From Camellia lanceoleosa (Eukaryota > Streptophyta > Magnoliopsida > Ericales > Theaceae), in assembly GCA_025200525.1 (NCBI GenBank), contig CM045770.1, positions 121,931,429 to 121,995,428 of the forward strand: a stretch of DNA of 64,000 nucleotides, read 5' to 3'. The notes under the pieces were generated by a model, which was not told the origin of the DNA, did no database searches, and worked only from the letters and a program-made list of their open reading frames with translations. Position 1 is the stretch's first letter. Each line of letters opens with the position of its first letter. Both the position numbers and the translations under genes were made by a program. Of this stretch, positions 46,024-56,799 are shown piece by piece.

Positions 46024-46275
46024 TGTTGAATGTAACAATTTCTATGTAACAATTTCTACCTACTCCACCTACAATTTCTACCTACTCCACATTAGTTAGT
46101 GCTCCATTAGTTAGTGTTATAGTTAGTGCCCCATATAGTTAGTGATATAGTTAGTGATCCATTATGGTATAGTGCTCCATTATGGCTCCATTGTATCCCA
46201 TTTTTCTCTATAAAAGAGAGCTCTTGTAAGAACATTAGAAAACAATCAATAATATCAATACATTAATTTCTTGCA
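46024..46275 (+). mobile_element. 3' LTR of gene-carrying retrotransposon
   Basis: 252 bp, same ends as the 5' LTR. It differs by a 14-bp duplication near its start (AACAATTTCTATGTAACAAT) and about three substitutions. Confidence 0.9.
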
Positions 46276-47217
46276 GCCTCAGGTCAGCTTGTCAATTATG
46301 AGAAATCAGGCATTGTTTTTTCATCTAATATGCCTGAGTAGGAGAGGCTTAATGCTTGCACTCTTCTGGGCATCTCTCCAACTTTGCCCAGTACATTATA
46401 TCTCGGCCTTTCCTTTTGCTGGGGTAGGTCCAAATCTGATACCTATTCCTACCTAATTGATAGAGCGCTTCACAAGATGCAATGTTGGAAATACAATTTG
46501 TTATCTCAAGCTGGCCGTGAAGTCCTTCTTAAGTTGGTTGTGCAAGCTATCCCGGCCTATGCTATGTCCTGTTTTGCTCTTCTAAAAAAATTCAGCGATC
46601 AACTCAACTCATACATGAGCAAGTTTTGGTGGGGAGGGGATCCAGAAGAAAATGGAATTCATTAGGCCAGTTGGGAGAGACTATCTATTGCTAAATCTCA
46701 GGGCGGGATGGGTTTTCGGGACTTGAAGGCTTTTAATCTTGCTCTCCTCGCGAAGCAAGTATAAAGAATACTAAAATTTCCCATTTCCTTTTGTGCTCGG
46801 ATCTTGAAAGGTGTTTATCACCTACATTCCAACATTCTTTCAACTAGTAGGGGTAGACGGGCCTCGTGGGCTTGGACTAGTATTATGCAGGGCAGGGACC
46901 TTATAAAGGGGCTTCGATGGCAGGTCAGTAATGTCACTTCTATTAATTTCTGGGAGGACAAGTGGGTTCCCTTATCTGCAAATTTTAAGCTTCAGTCCCT
47001 CAAGCCCCCGGGTTGTCCTGTGCAAAAGGTTGCGGAGGTCATAACTCAATCTCGAGTGAAGTAGGATCAAACTGCTCTTTAGGCCATAGTTGCATAGGAA
47101 GATGTTTATAAAATTCTCACTATTCCTATATCTTCGGAAGGCAAATCTGATTCCCTGGTTTGGCGCCATACTAGCAAAGGTGAGTTTGAGGTCAAGAGTG
47201 GGTACTAGGTAGCGCTT
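46276..47217 (+). pseudogene. LINE reverse transcriptase C-terminal part
   Basis: The domain continues after the LTR element: ASGQLVNYEKSGIVFSSNMP, YNLLSQAGREVLLKLVVQAI, PAYAMSCFALLKKF, SKFWWGGDPEENGIH-stop, [20 protein letters not shown] and GLRWQVSNVTSINFWEDKWV. This is the RT thumb and connection region of plant L1 ORF2. Stops at 46663, about 46761 and 47060. Confidence 0.85.
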
Positions 47218-48222
47218 ATGGAACAACATAATGCTACCAATACAATGGCATCCTTCTCTAACATGCCTCCGAAGGGCTTCAGGAAGCTAATTTGGTCTCT
47301 TCCGATCCCTCCTAAGATTAGGAATTTTTGGTGGAGAGTTTGCTGCAATAAACTAGCCACGAAGGAGAATCTGTTTAGACGTTATTGTACTTTTTCAAAA
47401 TTGTGCCCCATCTGTCTTGCCCATTCGGAATCCATCGAACATCTCCTGTTTCAATGCAGTTGGACTCGTGCTATTTGGATTGGGTGTGATTTGGGTATTC
47501 GCGCTGGGAATGGACTCATTGATTCAGCGTTGGAGGGATGTCCTAATGTGAAGGAGAGGAAGAATTTGCTGGGGAAGATTGCTACTGTGGGGTGGTATAT
47601 TTGGAGAGCTCGAAACTGCTGGGTCTTCAATCAAGCTTGGATTGATCCATCCTTAGTCGTCAATCAAGTCTCTGCCTACTGGAGGGAGTTTAATTGGGCT
47701 CTCAACCCCATCATAGAGTCCAACCGAGGAGATCCAGCCTCCTCAGCTAGTTGTCCCAAGTGGAGTTGCCTAGTCCCTGGCTTCGTGAAGATTAATTGTG
47801 ATGCGAGTTTCTCTGTCACGGATAATCAAGCTGCCTTGGCTGTTATTCTAATGGATGACCCCAGACAACTTATGGATGGGATTGTTTCTACCATTTTTGT
47901 TGCATCTGTCCAGCAAGGGGCAGCTTCTGCAGTGCTTTTAGCCTGTCGTTTTGCTCAAGCCATGGGCCATTCAAACGTCCAGGTGGAGAGTGACAGCAAG
48001 AATGTTGTTGAGCTGTGTGTTTCGGAGTTGGTTCTACCATGGGATTACAGTGCATGTGTCCATGATGTTAAGGCTCTGTGCTCCTCTTCCAGTACTTCCT
48101 TTTCTTGGGTTCCTAGGGACGCCAATCATGCTGCCCATTGGCTTGCTTCTAGCCATCTTAAGGGAAGTCTTCCTTTGGATTGGGTTAGCAATCCTCCTGG
48201 CTCTTTATTGTGCGTTTGTTGA
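47218..48222 (+). pseudogene. LINE ORF2 tail: zinc-binding region and RNase H
   Basis: An open frame of 334 codons. GFRKLIWSLPIPPKIRNFWW, NLFRRYCTFSKLCPIC and SIEHLLFQCSWTRAIW form the RT-associated zinc-binding domain (Cys-x2-Cys, then His and Cys). WSCLVPGFVKINCDASFSVT, NVQVESDSKNVVELC and STSFSWVPRDANHAAHWLAS form the RNase H domain found at the C-terminus of plant L1 elements, with the catalytic Asp of NCDAS, Asp of VESDS and Asp of RDANHAAH visible. This is the natural C-terminus of ORF2; the poly-A tail follows 40 bases later. The part itself is open, but the LINE is dead. Confidence 0.85.
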
Positions 48223-48263
48223 CTATGGATTCTTCTTTCTAGCCCCAGGATGTTTACTCGTTC

Positions 48264-48281
48264 AAAAAAAAAAAAAAAAAA
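48264..48281 (+). other. LINE poly-A tail
   Basis: A17-A18 directly before the right target duplication (48282-48294). Confidence 0.85.
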
Positions 48282-49760
48282 TTATTAACATTTTGCTCAC
48301 GTTCTCTTTTTTTTTTTTCTTTCTTTTAAAAAATCTCTATCCAAATTTATGATCCAAACACAGCTTAAAAGAAACTTTCATACTTAAGAAAGAACAACCT
48401 TTTGATCTTTTATAATTGAAAAGAAGAAAATTTTATGTAAAATGTACTTCAGATATATTTATTTGATACTTCTTTTAATTTCAAATTTTTTTCTAAACAT
48501 ATATTTTTAAATAATTTTAAAAAATTTATTCATAGATCCCTCTTCACCTACTTATGTTTCACTTAGTACAAATTATTTTCTTATATTCCAATAAGTCCTA
48601 TAGATGACATAGTTTCCAAAATACCCCTGATAATGATAGGGTAAACCGTGCATTAATGTTTACACTGTCAACGTGAACATTCACACTGTCAAATTTATTT
48701 AATGTGAATTTTCACATTATCAGGTTGCTAAGGGTTCAAAAAATATTTGTAAGGGTAAAGTTGTTCATAAAATACTGTAAATATAAGAATTAGGATTTGG
48801 TAGATCAAATATCCAAAATAACAAGTCTTATTGGAATATAAGAATATCTTATGGACTAACTAAGATACAAATATTTGAAAGAGGATTTTCTAATAAATTC
48901 CACAATAATGTTTCTCATATTATAATATGAAATATATATATATATATATACATTTTGACATATCCACATAACTTTTGGATATATCCCAATATTCTAAAAT
49001 TTAAGTTTAGAAAGTCTTGTACTTGGATAGGCATTAACAACCAATACTCATACTTGAGGCCATGTAACATAGATACCTTTGTGAGCAATGTTATATGTAC
49101 TTAAATTCATACTAACAATCTTACTAAAAACGTATTTGTCACCACATTATTGAATGTTTAACAATCAATTATATTTTCTTTCTTATATTTTTAATAAAAT
49201 TTTTAATGAGATTATTAGTATATGAAAAATTATTCTACTTTTATTATAAATAACTATACAAGTTCAATGCTTTGATAAGCTAGTAGATCTTAAAGTTTAT
49301 ACAGGATAGTGTATTAGTTGGTAAGTAAAAAGGAGAGAGTGAATTGTTGGGTACACTTCTGGTGTGCTATCATTATTAATCATGAATTTAAATAATAATT
49401 TTAAGAGTAATTCTCACCAGAAATATATTAACTAGCACAAGAATTAATAGCCCTGTACAATAAATCCTTTTTTTTTTTGAATTTTTACAGTTGTGTTTGA
49501 ACGATAGATTTGAATATGGATTTAGAAAGGAAAAAAAAAAGTGTGTAAAATGTAGTAATATTTTGTCACATATATTTTCTCTTTCTTTTTAAAAATCTTC
49601 ATCTAAGTTTATGATCCAAACACAGCTTAAAAAAACTTTCATACTTCAGAAAAAAAAACAAACTTTTGATCTTTTATAATTGAAAGAAAGAAAATTTTAT
49701 GTAAAATGTACTTCAGATATATTAATTTAATACTTCTTTTAATTGCAAATTTAGCAATAT
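48282..49760. repeat. ~1 kb direct repeat, right copy, plus flanking A units
   Basis: 48485-49560 repeats 39250-40235. A shorter unit (CCAAATTTATGATCCAAACACAGCTTAAA..GTAAAATGTACTTCAGATATAT) occurs at about 48300-48480 and again at 49570-49755, so the locus was a ~1.27 kb tandem duplication before the LINE came in. A MITE-like foldback (49488-49627: TTGTGTTTGAA..TGATCCAAACACAGC, flanked by TTA) sits at the unit boundary. An (AT)n microsatellite lies at 48931-48951. Confidence 0.8.
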
Positions 49761-49789
49761 AGTAAACAAAATTTAAATTTTTGGAAAAA

Positions 49790-50473
49790 TCATGATTTGA
49801 TAGTTTTAAAATACTTATTTCTCAATTGTCTAAAGCTTGTTTTCCTTTTTAGATACTTGGAAGTTAAAATATGACTTATGCACTTAATGGAAGAAAAAGA
49901 GAGAGAAAAACAAAAGTATTCATATAAACAACATAACTTTTCAAATAGGTGCAGTATGGTTTGATTGAGGTCGCTTATCCATAGCCAGTCTTCTCCTTCT
50001 CTGCCTGGGTACCGCTTGGGCCATCCCTTCACAGATACACGTTGCAACTTTGGGGTGCATATGACTCCAGGAGAGAAGGTCTTCATTTCAGGGCAATTGA
50101 GGACAGTGATGTTTTCTACCAGTGGCAATTCCCAAACATGAGTAACGTGGCAAAAACTCTTGAGCTCCGGTAGATCTTCGAGTTCCAAATACACCAATTC
50201 AGGCAATGGAGTTCTGTTTAACCTTCCTTCTTCTTTATCTTCCTCCTTTGCAACTACTTCTTCCATCATCGAGCATTTATTTATGACTAGCTTTTTTAGA
50301 TGCACAAGAGATCTGGCCATAAAAAGAGAGAACATATTCTTCAAACTGCCACAATCTGAGACATACAGTTCAATTAGTTTGTTGAACGAGTCGGTCTGAA
50401 GTTGATTGCACCATATTTCATTCATGCTCTGAAATCCATGGAGGTCCAATTCCTCCAAGCTAGGGAATGCAAC
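49790..50473 (-). CDS. resistance gene, last LRR exon
   Basis: The exon starts after a good acceptor (TTTGCAG at 50480-50474) with VAFPSLEELDLHGFQSMNEI and continues WCNQLQTDSFNKLIELYVSD, LVHLKKLVINKCSMMEEVVA, CPEMKTFSPGVICTPKLQRV and WLWISDLNQTILHLFEKL. This is the C-terminal leucine-rich region typical of At4g27190-like CC-NB-LRR proteins, where the end is usually just after the DLNxTIxxLF motif. Here the frame stays open about 45 residues further, to the stop at 49792-49790, suggesting loss of the original stop. In phase with exon 1 (phase 0), so it could be spliced directly to it if the eroded middle exons are skipped. Confidence 0.65.
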   Translation of the reverse strand, partial: VAFPSLEELDLHGFQSMNEIWCNQLQTDSFNKLIELYVSDCGSLKNMFSLFMARSLVHLKKLVINKCSMMEEVVAKEEDKEEGRLNRTPLPELVYLELEDLPELKSFCHVTHVWELPLVENITVLNCPEMKTFSPGVICTPKLQRVSVKGWPKRYPGREGEDWLWISDLNQTILHLFEKLCCLYEYFCFSLSFSSIKCISHILTSKYLKRKTSFRQLRNKYFKTIKS

Positions 50474-50585
50474 CTGCAAACCAAATAATTGCATTAACAA
50501 CCATACTACTAAAAGTAATATAAAATGTTTAAAAAGGAGATTTACTACTCTAGTGTCATTGGAGCATTCAACTTCTACCATTCAC

Positions 50586-51234
50586 CTTTTCATTGAAGAG
50601 ACTTTGTCCCGGGTTGGATGAGTTCAAATGATGTCGCCACAAGAAGATTTTCACTTTGGGGAAGATACTCACAAGGTTTTGCAGATCATAAAGTTGCAGA
50701 ATTTTAATTGAGTGAACTCAATATTATCCACCAAAATTTCACCATGGCTATCCTCCTCCCTAAAAATTGTTGACATCATTTTACATCCCTTATTTTCAAT
50801 TCTTGTAGTTGTAGGATACAGGTGTCATGGATGTGAGAACAAATCTCAAGTTGTCAAAATCATCAATATGTAGAATACTTAATCGTGGAATGTACATAAA
50901 TCCAATGGGATCTCTCTGGAATATGGTTCAATTGGGGTAGACTTTTAATTTGAGAGATTTCAATAACGGGAATATCTTTGAGTTGTGTTCGTACAGTCAA
51001 CCACTTCCAATTCAAACACTTTCTCCAAAGAACCTGCAATCCTTGATAGATAGTTCTTCAAGATTTTGCAGCCTCTTAAGCAATTGTGCTTGAAAAACTT
51101 TGGGCAATTTGTCAGTGTTGTACATGTACATATCTCGGTTTGGACAAGGACATCAATGAAGGTGGGCGGTGTCCCATCCCTTCCAAATTGTCAAGATGCT
51201 CAAGTTCTAGCACCTCCAAAGTGGGGAATACGAC
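50586..51234 (-). pseudogene. eroded duplicated LRR exon (third)
   Basis: Homologous to the exon at 52139-51478: it starts GTCGTATTCCCC where the others have GTTGCATTCC and ends at a donor-like AAAG|GTGAAT (50586/50585). The acceptor AG is lost (TTC precedes the exon start). Translation shows scattered LRR remnants (KLPKVFQAQLLKRLQNLEEL, GCKMMSTIF) in all three frames with stops. Confidence 0.6.
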
Positions 51235-51477
51235 GAAAAGAACTCATTCTTTAGTTATAATATAATGATAGTAGGAATGGTTATGAGATATATACCTCTC
51301 ATCTTGTGTTACCTAGAACTTTTTTCACCTTGAATTTCAAATTATTGGAATAAGATATGGTAGCCCATTTCATTTTGTTACTTGAACCAAAACAAAAGTT
51401 TAAAAAAAAAATCATACAAATCATTGTAAAAGTTAAGTAGCTTTGGTTTCACCAAAGATTCTACTTCTTCATTTTAC

Positions 51478-52139
51478 CTTCTCATTGAATAGAGTTTGCT
51501 TGACATTTTGGTGGCATTCTGTTGATGGAGCCGAAGTAGCAATCACTTTGGGAAAGCAACTCACAAGGATCGGTAGATCATAAAGTCAAGAAAATCTTCA
51601 ATTGAGTGAACTCAATTTTATCCACCGAGCTTTTGCCCTGCCCTTTCTCATCTGCAACAATCATTGACATCATTTTACATCTCCTTATGTCCAATTCTTG
51701 GAGTTGTAACATACACTTCATCATGGAATGTGGGAATAGATATCTCAAGTTATCGCAGTCATGGACATGTAGAATATTTAATTGTGAAATGTACGTAAAT
51801 CCAATGGGATCACTCTTTGAAATATAATTCAGTTGGGGTAGACATTTTAATTTTAGATATTTCAAGAGCGAGAGCATCTCGATTCTTGTTCCTTACAGGT
51901 CTCCCATTTCCAATCCAAACACCTTCTCTAGTAAACCGCAATTTTCTCAGTTAGATATTCAAGATTTCGCAGCCTCAGAAGAAATTGTGATGGAAAAACA
52001 CAGAGCCATTTGCCACGGTGTTTTACATGTACATTTTAAGTTTAGAAAAGGAACCCAATCGAGATTGGAATGTGTTCCAAATTTCTTCCAGATTGTTAAG
52101 ATCCTTGAGTTCTAGCGCCTCCAAGCTAGGTAATGCAAC
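51478..52139 (-). pseudogene. eroded duplicated LRR exon (second)
   Basis: The acceptor TTTTCAG precedes VALPSLEALELKDLNNLEEI, in phase 0 with exon 1. The frame then hits a stop after KLKMYM and shifts. A 99-codon open part at 51877-51578 reads YLKLKCLPQLNYISKSDP, LNILHVHDCDNLRYLFPHSM and LQLQELDIRRCKMMSMIVAD. The donor GAGAAG|GTAAAA is at 51478/51477. Splicing to exon 1 would truncate the protein about 40 residues into this exon. Confidence 0.65.
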
Positions 52140-53369
52140 CTGAAAATAAAACTTTTGTCAGTGGTAGTTATAACATTTGTAGGAATGGTTACGGAATATC
52201 ACTCTATTTCTGTCTCTCCTCTTGTAGTCTACATATATGATCAATAATTTTTACAACCAAAACGTTTAAATGAATGAAATAAGATATGATTGCCTTTTTT
52301 CATTTGGTTACTGAGATTAAAAAAAATAATAATACTAATCCTTGACAATGAAAAGAGAGAGAAGAGAAAACAAATGATTGTGCCATTCAACTAAAGAAAA
52401 TAACAATAGAATAAGCTACGTTCTAATAGTAAAATTTCCATCCATGACCATGAATAGTAACAAATTGAAACAAATAATAGAATACAAATAACTTTATACA
52501 ATATAGAAACATAACAAATAATACAGATAACAAATAGAATAAATCAATATTTGATAAAACTCAATTTAAAAACTATTTTTAAAATTTTGTAATGTAAATA
52601 ATTTGGATGGTGCAAACTACGGAAATTTTGTAAATGCGAAGTATTCAACTTATAATTATCGTCCTAATTACTAAGTACAATATATATAATTTTTAAGGGG
52701 ATTTACTTGTAGGTGTTACTATGTAAACTTATTGTCCATTAGGTACTGTGAGAATTAATAGCATTTTTTATCAAATACTAATAATAAAAAAAAGTCACTA
52801 ATTGTTAATTTTCAGCAACAGTTTGAAAATTTTGTCACAAAAAAAAAGTAGCTAATTTTCAACTTTCAGCGACAGTTTAAAAATTCGTCACAAAAAACAT
52901 CACTAATTATAAGTTTTAACGATAATTTATAAAAACCTTAAAAAAAATCACTAATTATCAAATTTTAGCGACATGCAAAAAATGCTCACAAAAAATTATT
53001 TTTAATGACAATTTTATTAGGATTTATTTTAAATAGGACTTGATGAGAATTAATTCCAACTATCAGGACCTATTGATAATTTGCTGTAATTTTTAAAAAC
53101 TTCTAGGGTGCGAATGCCCCAACCCGCACCCCTAGATCCATCCTTGGTAAGAAAATTTAGTAAGAAAATTAAAATTTTTAGATACACCTAAAATGTAAAT
53201 ATTTGTGAAATATTTTTAAAAAATTCACTAAAGATGAGAAAAAACCAGTATATTTTTGTTTTTGTTTTTTTGTCTTTAGTTAATTTTTTTTAAAGATTTT
53301 TTCATAAATATTTACTTTTTAGATGCATCCAAAATAGGTGTACCTATTGAGGAAGCCGTGTGCACATAC
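52140..53369 (-). other. first intron of resistance gene with short repeats
   Basis: GT at 53369-53368 (AAG|GTATGT) and AG at 52141-52140 give a 1230-bp phase-0 intron. About 52790-53010 contains four degenerate ~60-bp units around TTTTCAGCGACAGTTTAAAA and CACAAAAAA..TCACTAATT, probably a transposon remnant. Confidence 0.6.
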
Positions 53370-56246
53370 CTTGTGGGGGAAAAGAGATAGGAAGGTAGCA
53401 TTGTGGTTTTCCATTGACTCTGAAAACGGATTACTGCTATTGAGGAAGAGCCACTTGAGTTGTGGTAGTTTCCGAAGACGCAATATCTTCAATTGAGGGA
53501 ACTCAATCTCGTCAGTCCCTCTGCAAAAACCAATGAGCATTGGTAGATTCGACAAAGTCATGGATTTTAACGCTGGAAACTGCATCTTGTTTGTTGCATT
53601 ATCTTCTCCTTTTTCCTTCCGAATAACTTCTTCCATTCTATCACAATCATATATTGCAAGATCTTCTAGTTTTCCAAAAGAGCCGGTTGGAAGTTGGCAG
53701 TGACATATCTTTCTTAAAACGGGTAGAAATCTGAGCACTAAATCCTCCATGATAGGGAAAATAGGAGGAATAGCATTAGGTGTATGTGGGACCCATTCCA
53801 TTGTATTGACAAAACATTCTGGTGTTACACAATCACCAATTTTTAGGTGCTTCAAGTGTTGGAGTCCTTCAACTCCCTCTCGAAACAACTCTTGCACTGC
53901 AGCCTTCGAACCCTTCCCCGTTAACGCTAGAACTGCACTACTCCTTAACAACGAATTGATCCCACCGCAATCTAACGGGATAATACACGTGTCATGAAGA
54001 TGGAGATTCAAAAGCCTTCGGACCCTAGTTATGTATTCTCTATTATAAGGGACGTGGCCACCACAACCTATCACAATTAAGTATTTTGTCAATTTGCTAA
54101 ACAATGGCATTCTTGGCAAACACACGACATCTGTTATATTAATCTCTAAAGTATTCAAATTGGACAAGGATTCCAACTCTCTTAAGCTCGCATTTTCTCC
54201 TCCTTCCTTGCCTTCTCGTTCCCAAATGATTCCGCAGCCACCCATGTACAACTCTTGTAATTGGACTAGGGCTGATATGACACCAGGTGCTATTCTTTTA
54301 AGTTTATGACAATCTGTCAGATCTAACAACTTTAAATTAACCAGTCCTCCTATTTCCTCAGGTAACTCCTCAATGTCGGATCGACGAAAGCTGAGGATTT
54401 CCAGCTTCAATAGCTTTCCAATTATAGATATATTATCGAACTTCTGACTCTGATCAAGATGCAATGTCAACAGGTTTCTCAAGAATTGCAGTGATAACGG
54501 CAGTAACGAGATGTCTTTCGTGATTCTCAGGTGCAATACTTTAAGTTCCCCCATCCCCTCAAAAAAATTGCTTGGTATTTTTAGCGAACTATTCTGGCAT
54601 CGTATTAGTAAAAATTCAAGTTTTGAGCATCTCAATCCTCCTGGAAACTCTTCAATTTCATCTGATATCACCGAAATGGAAGTGTTAAGCTCATATGTTG
54701 GCTTCTTTGGCCACTCTCTCGATTTGGCACCATGGATTATCATAAAACCATGCTTATCTTTAGCCGCAATTGATATGGCGACATCGCGCACTACATCGTG
54801 CATTTTTATTAGCAACTCCACTCGCCACTTGCAATCGACATCCAACAATAAATAACAACTTCTAAGTTGATCAACTAAGACATTCACTCGATCTCTTACT
54901 TCATCCACTTTGTCGATGCCTTCAAACCACAGCAATCCGATTCCGTATCTAACCAAATCTTCAATAGGAATTTCATAGTCTTCTGGAAACAAGCAACAGA
55001 GCAGAAACAGCTTCTTGGCTCTCTCATCTTGTAGAAAATTGTAACTAAAATATAAAGGTTGATACACTTTTGCAGGCACTTCTGACGACAAACTTTCTGA
55101 ACAAGGGGTTCTTAGTTGTTGAAGCGCATTATTCCAATGATGTTGGTTGTGTTCGTTTGTAAGAGCCCTTCCGATAGTTATGAGGGCAAGTGGTAAACCT
55201 CCACATTCATTTACAATCTGTTTTGCTAGTGGTAGCAGATCAAGGTCGTCAGCACAATCGCCTACCTTCTCTCTAAAGAGATGCCATGGTTCTTCACCCA
55301 CTAGGACTTCAAGTTGGATATACCTTTTATTTTGTATTCCTTTCCACATATTTCGATTTCGTGAAGTGAAAATGATCTTACAATTCTTGTTGCTACCTCC
55401 TTCCAAAGGAAATCCCAACTCCTCTAGATCAAATTCTTCCCAAATGTCATCCAATATGACAAGAATTTTCTTATTGTCTAGCAGAAGTCTCTTGCGTAGG
55501 AGACTTGCTCTTGCTATCGGGCTCTCCCTGTCATCAAGTTTGAGATCCAACATGTCTGCAATGCATCCTTGAACCTTAGTTAGGTCTGGCTCTTGGCTGA
55601 CAACTGCCATTGGAAATTCATTGAAGAGATTTTTGGTTCTTTTTGCAACTTCTTTTGCCATTGTTGTCTTCCCTATTCCGCCCATCCCGCATATCCCAAT
55701 CAAGCGGATCCCATCATCTTTCAAAGCCTCAATGATCTCGTTCACGATCAGAATTCGAGAATCAAACCCCTGGAATTCTGTTGTTGTAGGTATAGGTTCT
55801 ATGCTTGGTGGTGGTGGATTGTAGGACGACTGAATGTAGTTGCTTCCCTCAGCATGGAGAAGAGCAAGTTCCTGAGTCTTCTTCACAGCTTTCCTGCCCA
55901 GTGAGTAACGCAACTTGAGATTTGGACACCACCCATTGAAACACCCCTTTTGAACTTGGGCCTTGTCTTTAATAATTGTCTCTGCCTCTGCTGTGTTGTC
56001 ATTTGCTTTAGTCAGCCATGCCTCAAGATGAGGTCCAACGGTTCTGACATTGTTGCGTGTTTCATCCACCCCTAGTTGAACCCCTTCTCTTGTCACTTTT
56101 AGGCTGTCCAATTGAGTCTCAAGATTTTGAATGTTGGTGTTGAAGCAAAACAGATAACCAAACTGTCGGCCGATCGGAGCAACCAAGTACTCTCCAATTC
56201 CCCCCAAAGCTTTCCCCAAAAAGGAGAAACCAATTCCTTCAGCCAT
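53370..56246 (-). CDS. CC-NB-ARC-LRR disease resistance protein (At4g27190/RPS2-like), exon 1
   Basis: An intracellular immune receptor that detects pathogen effectors. Exon 1 encodes 959 residues from the ATG at 56246 and ends at AAG|GTATGT (phase 0). Residues 1-160 are the coiled-coil region (LETQLDSLKVTREGVQ), without a clear EDVID motif, as usual in this subclass. NB-ARC: P-loop GMGGIGKTT (187-195), kinase-2 ILVILDDIW (261-269, Trp typical of CC types), RNBS-B IIFTSRNR (291-298), GLPLAL (350-355), RNBS-D FLLCCLFPEDYEIP (414-427), MHDV (482-485). LRRs follow from about 520 (LKVLHLRITKDISLLPLSLQ, LLKLEILSFRRSDIEELPEE). All nucleotide-binding motifs are intact and there is no stop, so the N-terminal 959 residues could be made. 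If the intron is retained, the frame adds 16 residues and stops at 53319. Downstream LRR exons are partly eroded. Confidence 0.9.
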
Positions 56247-56249
56247 TTC

Positions 56250-56775
56250 TCACTTTTTTCTCTTTTTAATTTTTAGGCATTTTTCTTGACTTTTTTTTTT
56301 TTTTTTTTTTTTTTTTCTTAAGAAATTATAAGGAAACACAAGATGAAAAGGCCAAAAAAACAAGAAGAACGAAAGCAAAGATAGTACACGAATCAAAAAG
56401 AGACAGCAAGACTGAAAGCAAAGAAGCAAAGATAGTACAAGAATCAAAAGGGCTTTTTTCTGGACTTTTTTTTGTTCTTCAGAAATTAAAAGGAAACACA
56501 AGATGAAAAGGCCAAACAAACAACAAGAATGAAAACAAAGAAGCAAAGGGAGTACAAGAATCAAAAGGAGACGGCAAGAATGAAAGCAAAACAGTACAGC
56601 CGGAATAAAAGGGAAATGGAGGTGAGAAAGTAAATGAAAGCTCTGTTTTCAAGTTGAGTTACCTTGCTTGGTCTGGAATATGAAGAGGGAGATCTGAAAA
56701 AGCGTACACACTAGAAGCAAATTTCACCGCAGGTATAGAGCCTTCACCCAAGCAAATTTCAGCAGTCACACTGGA
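56250..56775 (-). promoter_or_regulatory. 5' region of resistance gene with internal ~158-bp duplication
   Basis: Purine-rich on the plus strand. A T-run lies at 56290-56317. A segment starting AAGGAAACACAAGATGAAAA occurs at about 56331 and 56489 (period 158). A possible 5'UTR intron donor AAG|GTAACT is at 56663/56662, but no good acceptor precedes the ATG. The core promoter was not located. Confidence 0.45.
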
Positions 56776-56777
56776 TT

Positions 56778-56799
56778 GAGAGAGAGAGAGAGAGAGAGG
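56778..56799. repeat. (GA)n microsatellite
   Basis: About eleven GA units upstream of the resistance gene (CT on its strand). CT repeats are common near plant transcription starts. Confidence 0.9.

Larger units (their letters stand above)
42928..46275 (+). mobile_element. non-autonomous LTR retrotransposon carrying host gene fragments
   Basis: A structurally complete 3348-bp element. It has a 5' LTR (42928-43165), an abutting initiator-Met primer site, a polypurine tract TTTTAGGGGGGC (46012-46023), a 3' LTR (46024-46275) and a perfect 5-bp target duplication GCCTC (42923-42927 and 46276-46280). The LTRs differ by about three substitutions plus one 14-bp duplication, so the insertion is young. 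No gag, protease, RT or integrase is present. The interior holds a U-box/ARM gene fragment, a WRKY IId fragment in antisense, a 187-codon antisense ORF and minisatellites. LTR size and primer spacing suggest a Ty1/copia-type helper; that is inference. Confidence 0.9.
40236..48281 (+). mobile_element. L1-type LINE with nested insertions
   Basis: The boundaries are fixed by a perfect 13-bp target duplication TTATTAACATTTT (40223-40235 and 48282-48294) and a terminal A-run at 48264-48281. Inside lie endonuclease, RT, zinc-binding and RNase H coding remnants in L1 order. Without the LTR retrotransposon at 42928-46275 the LINE is about 4.7 kb. ORF1 is missing except perhaps a short tail at 40693-40840 (MGLTDLFDVEVR.., stop), so it is 5'-truncated. 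Confidence 0.85.

Noticed and set aside
55147..55572. 141-codon plus-strand ORF
   Set aside because: Reverse shadow of the NB-ARC coding exon.
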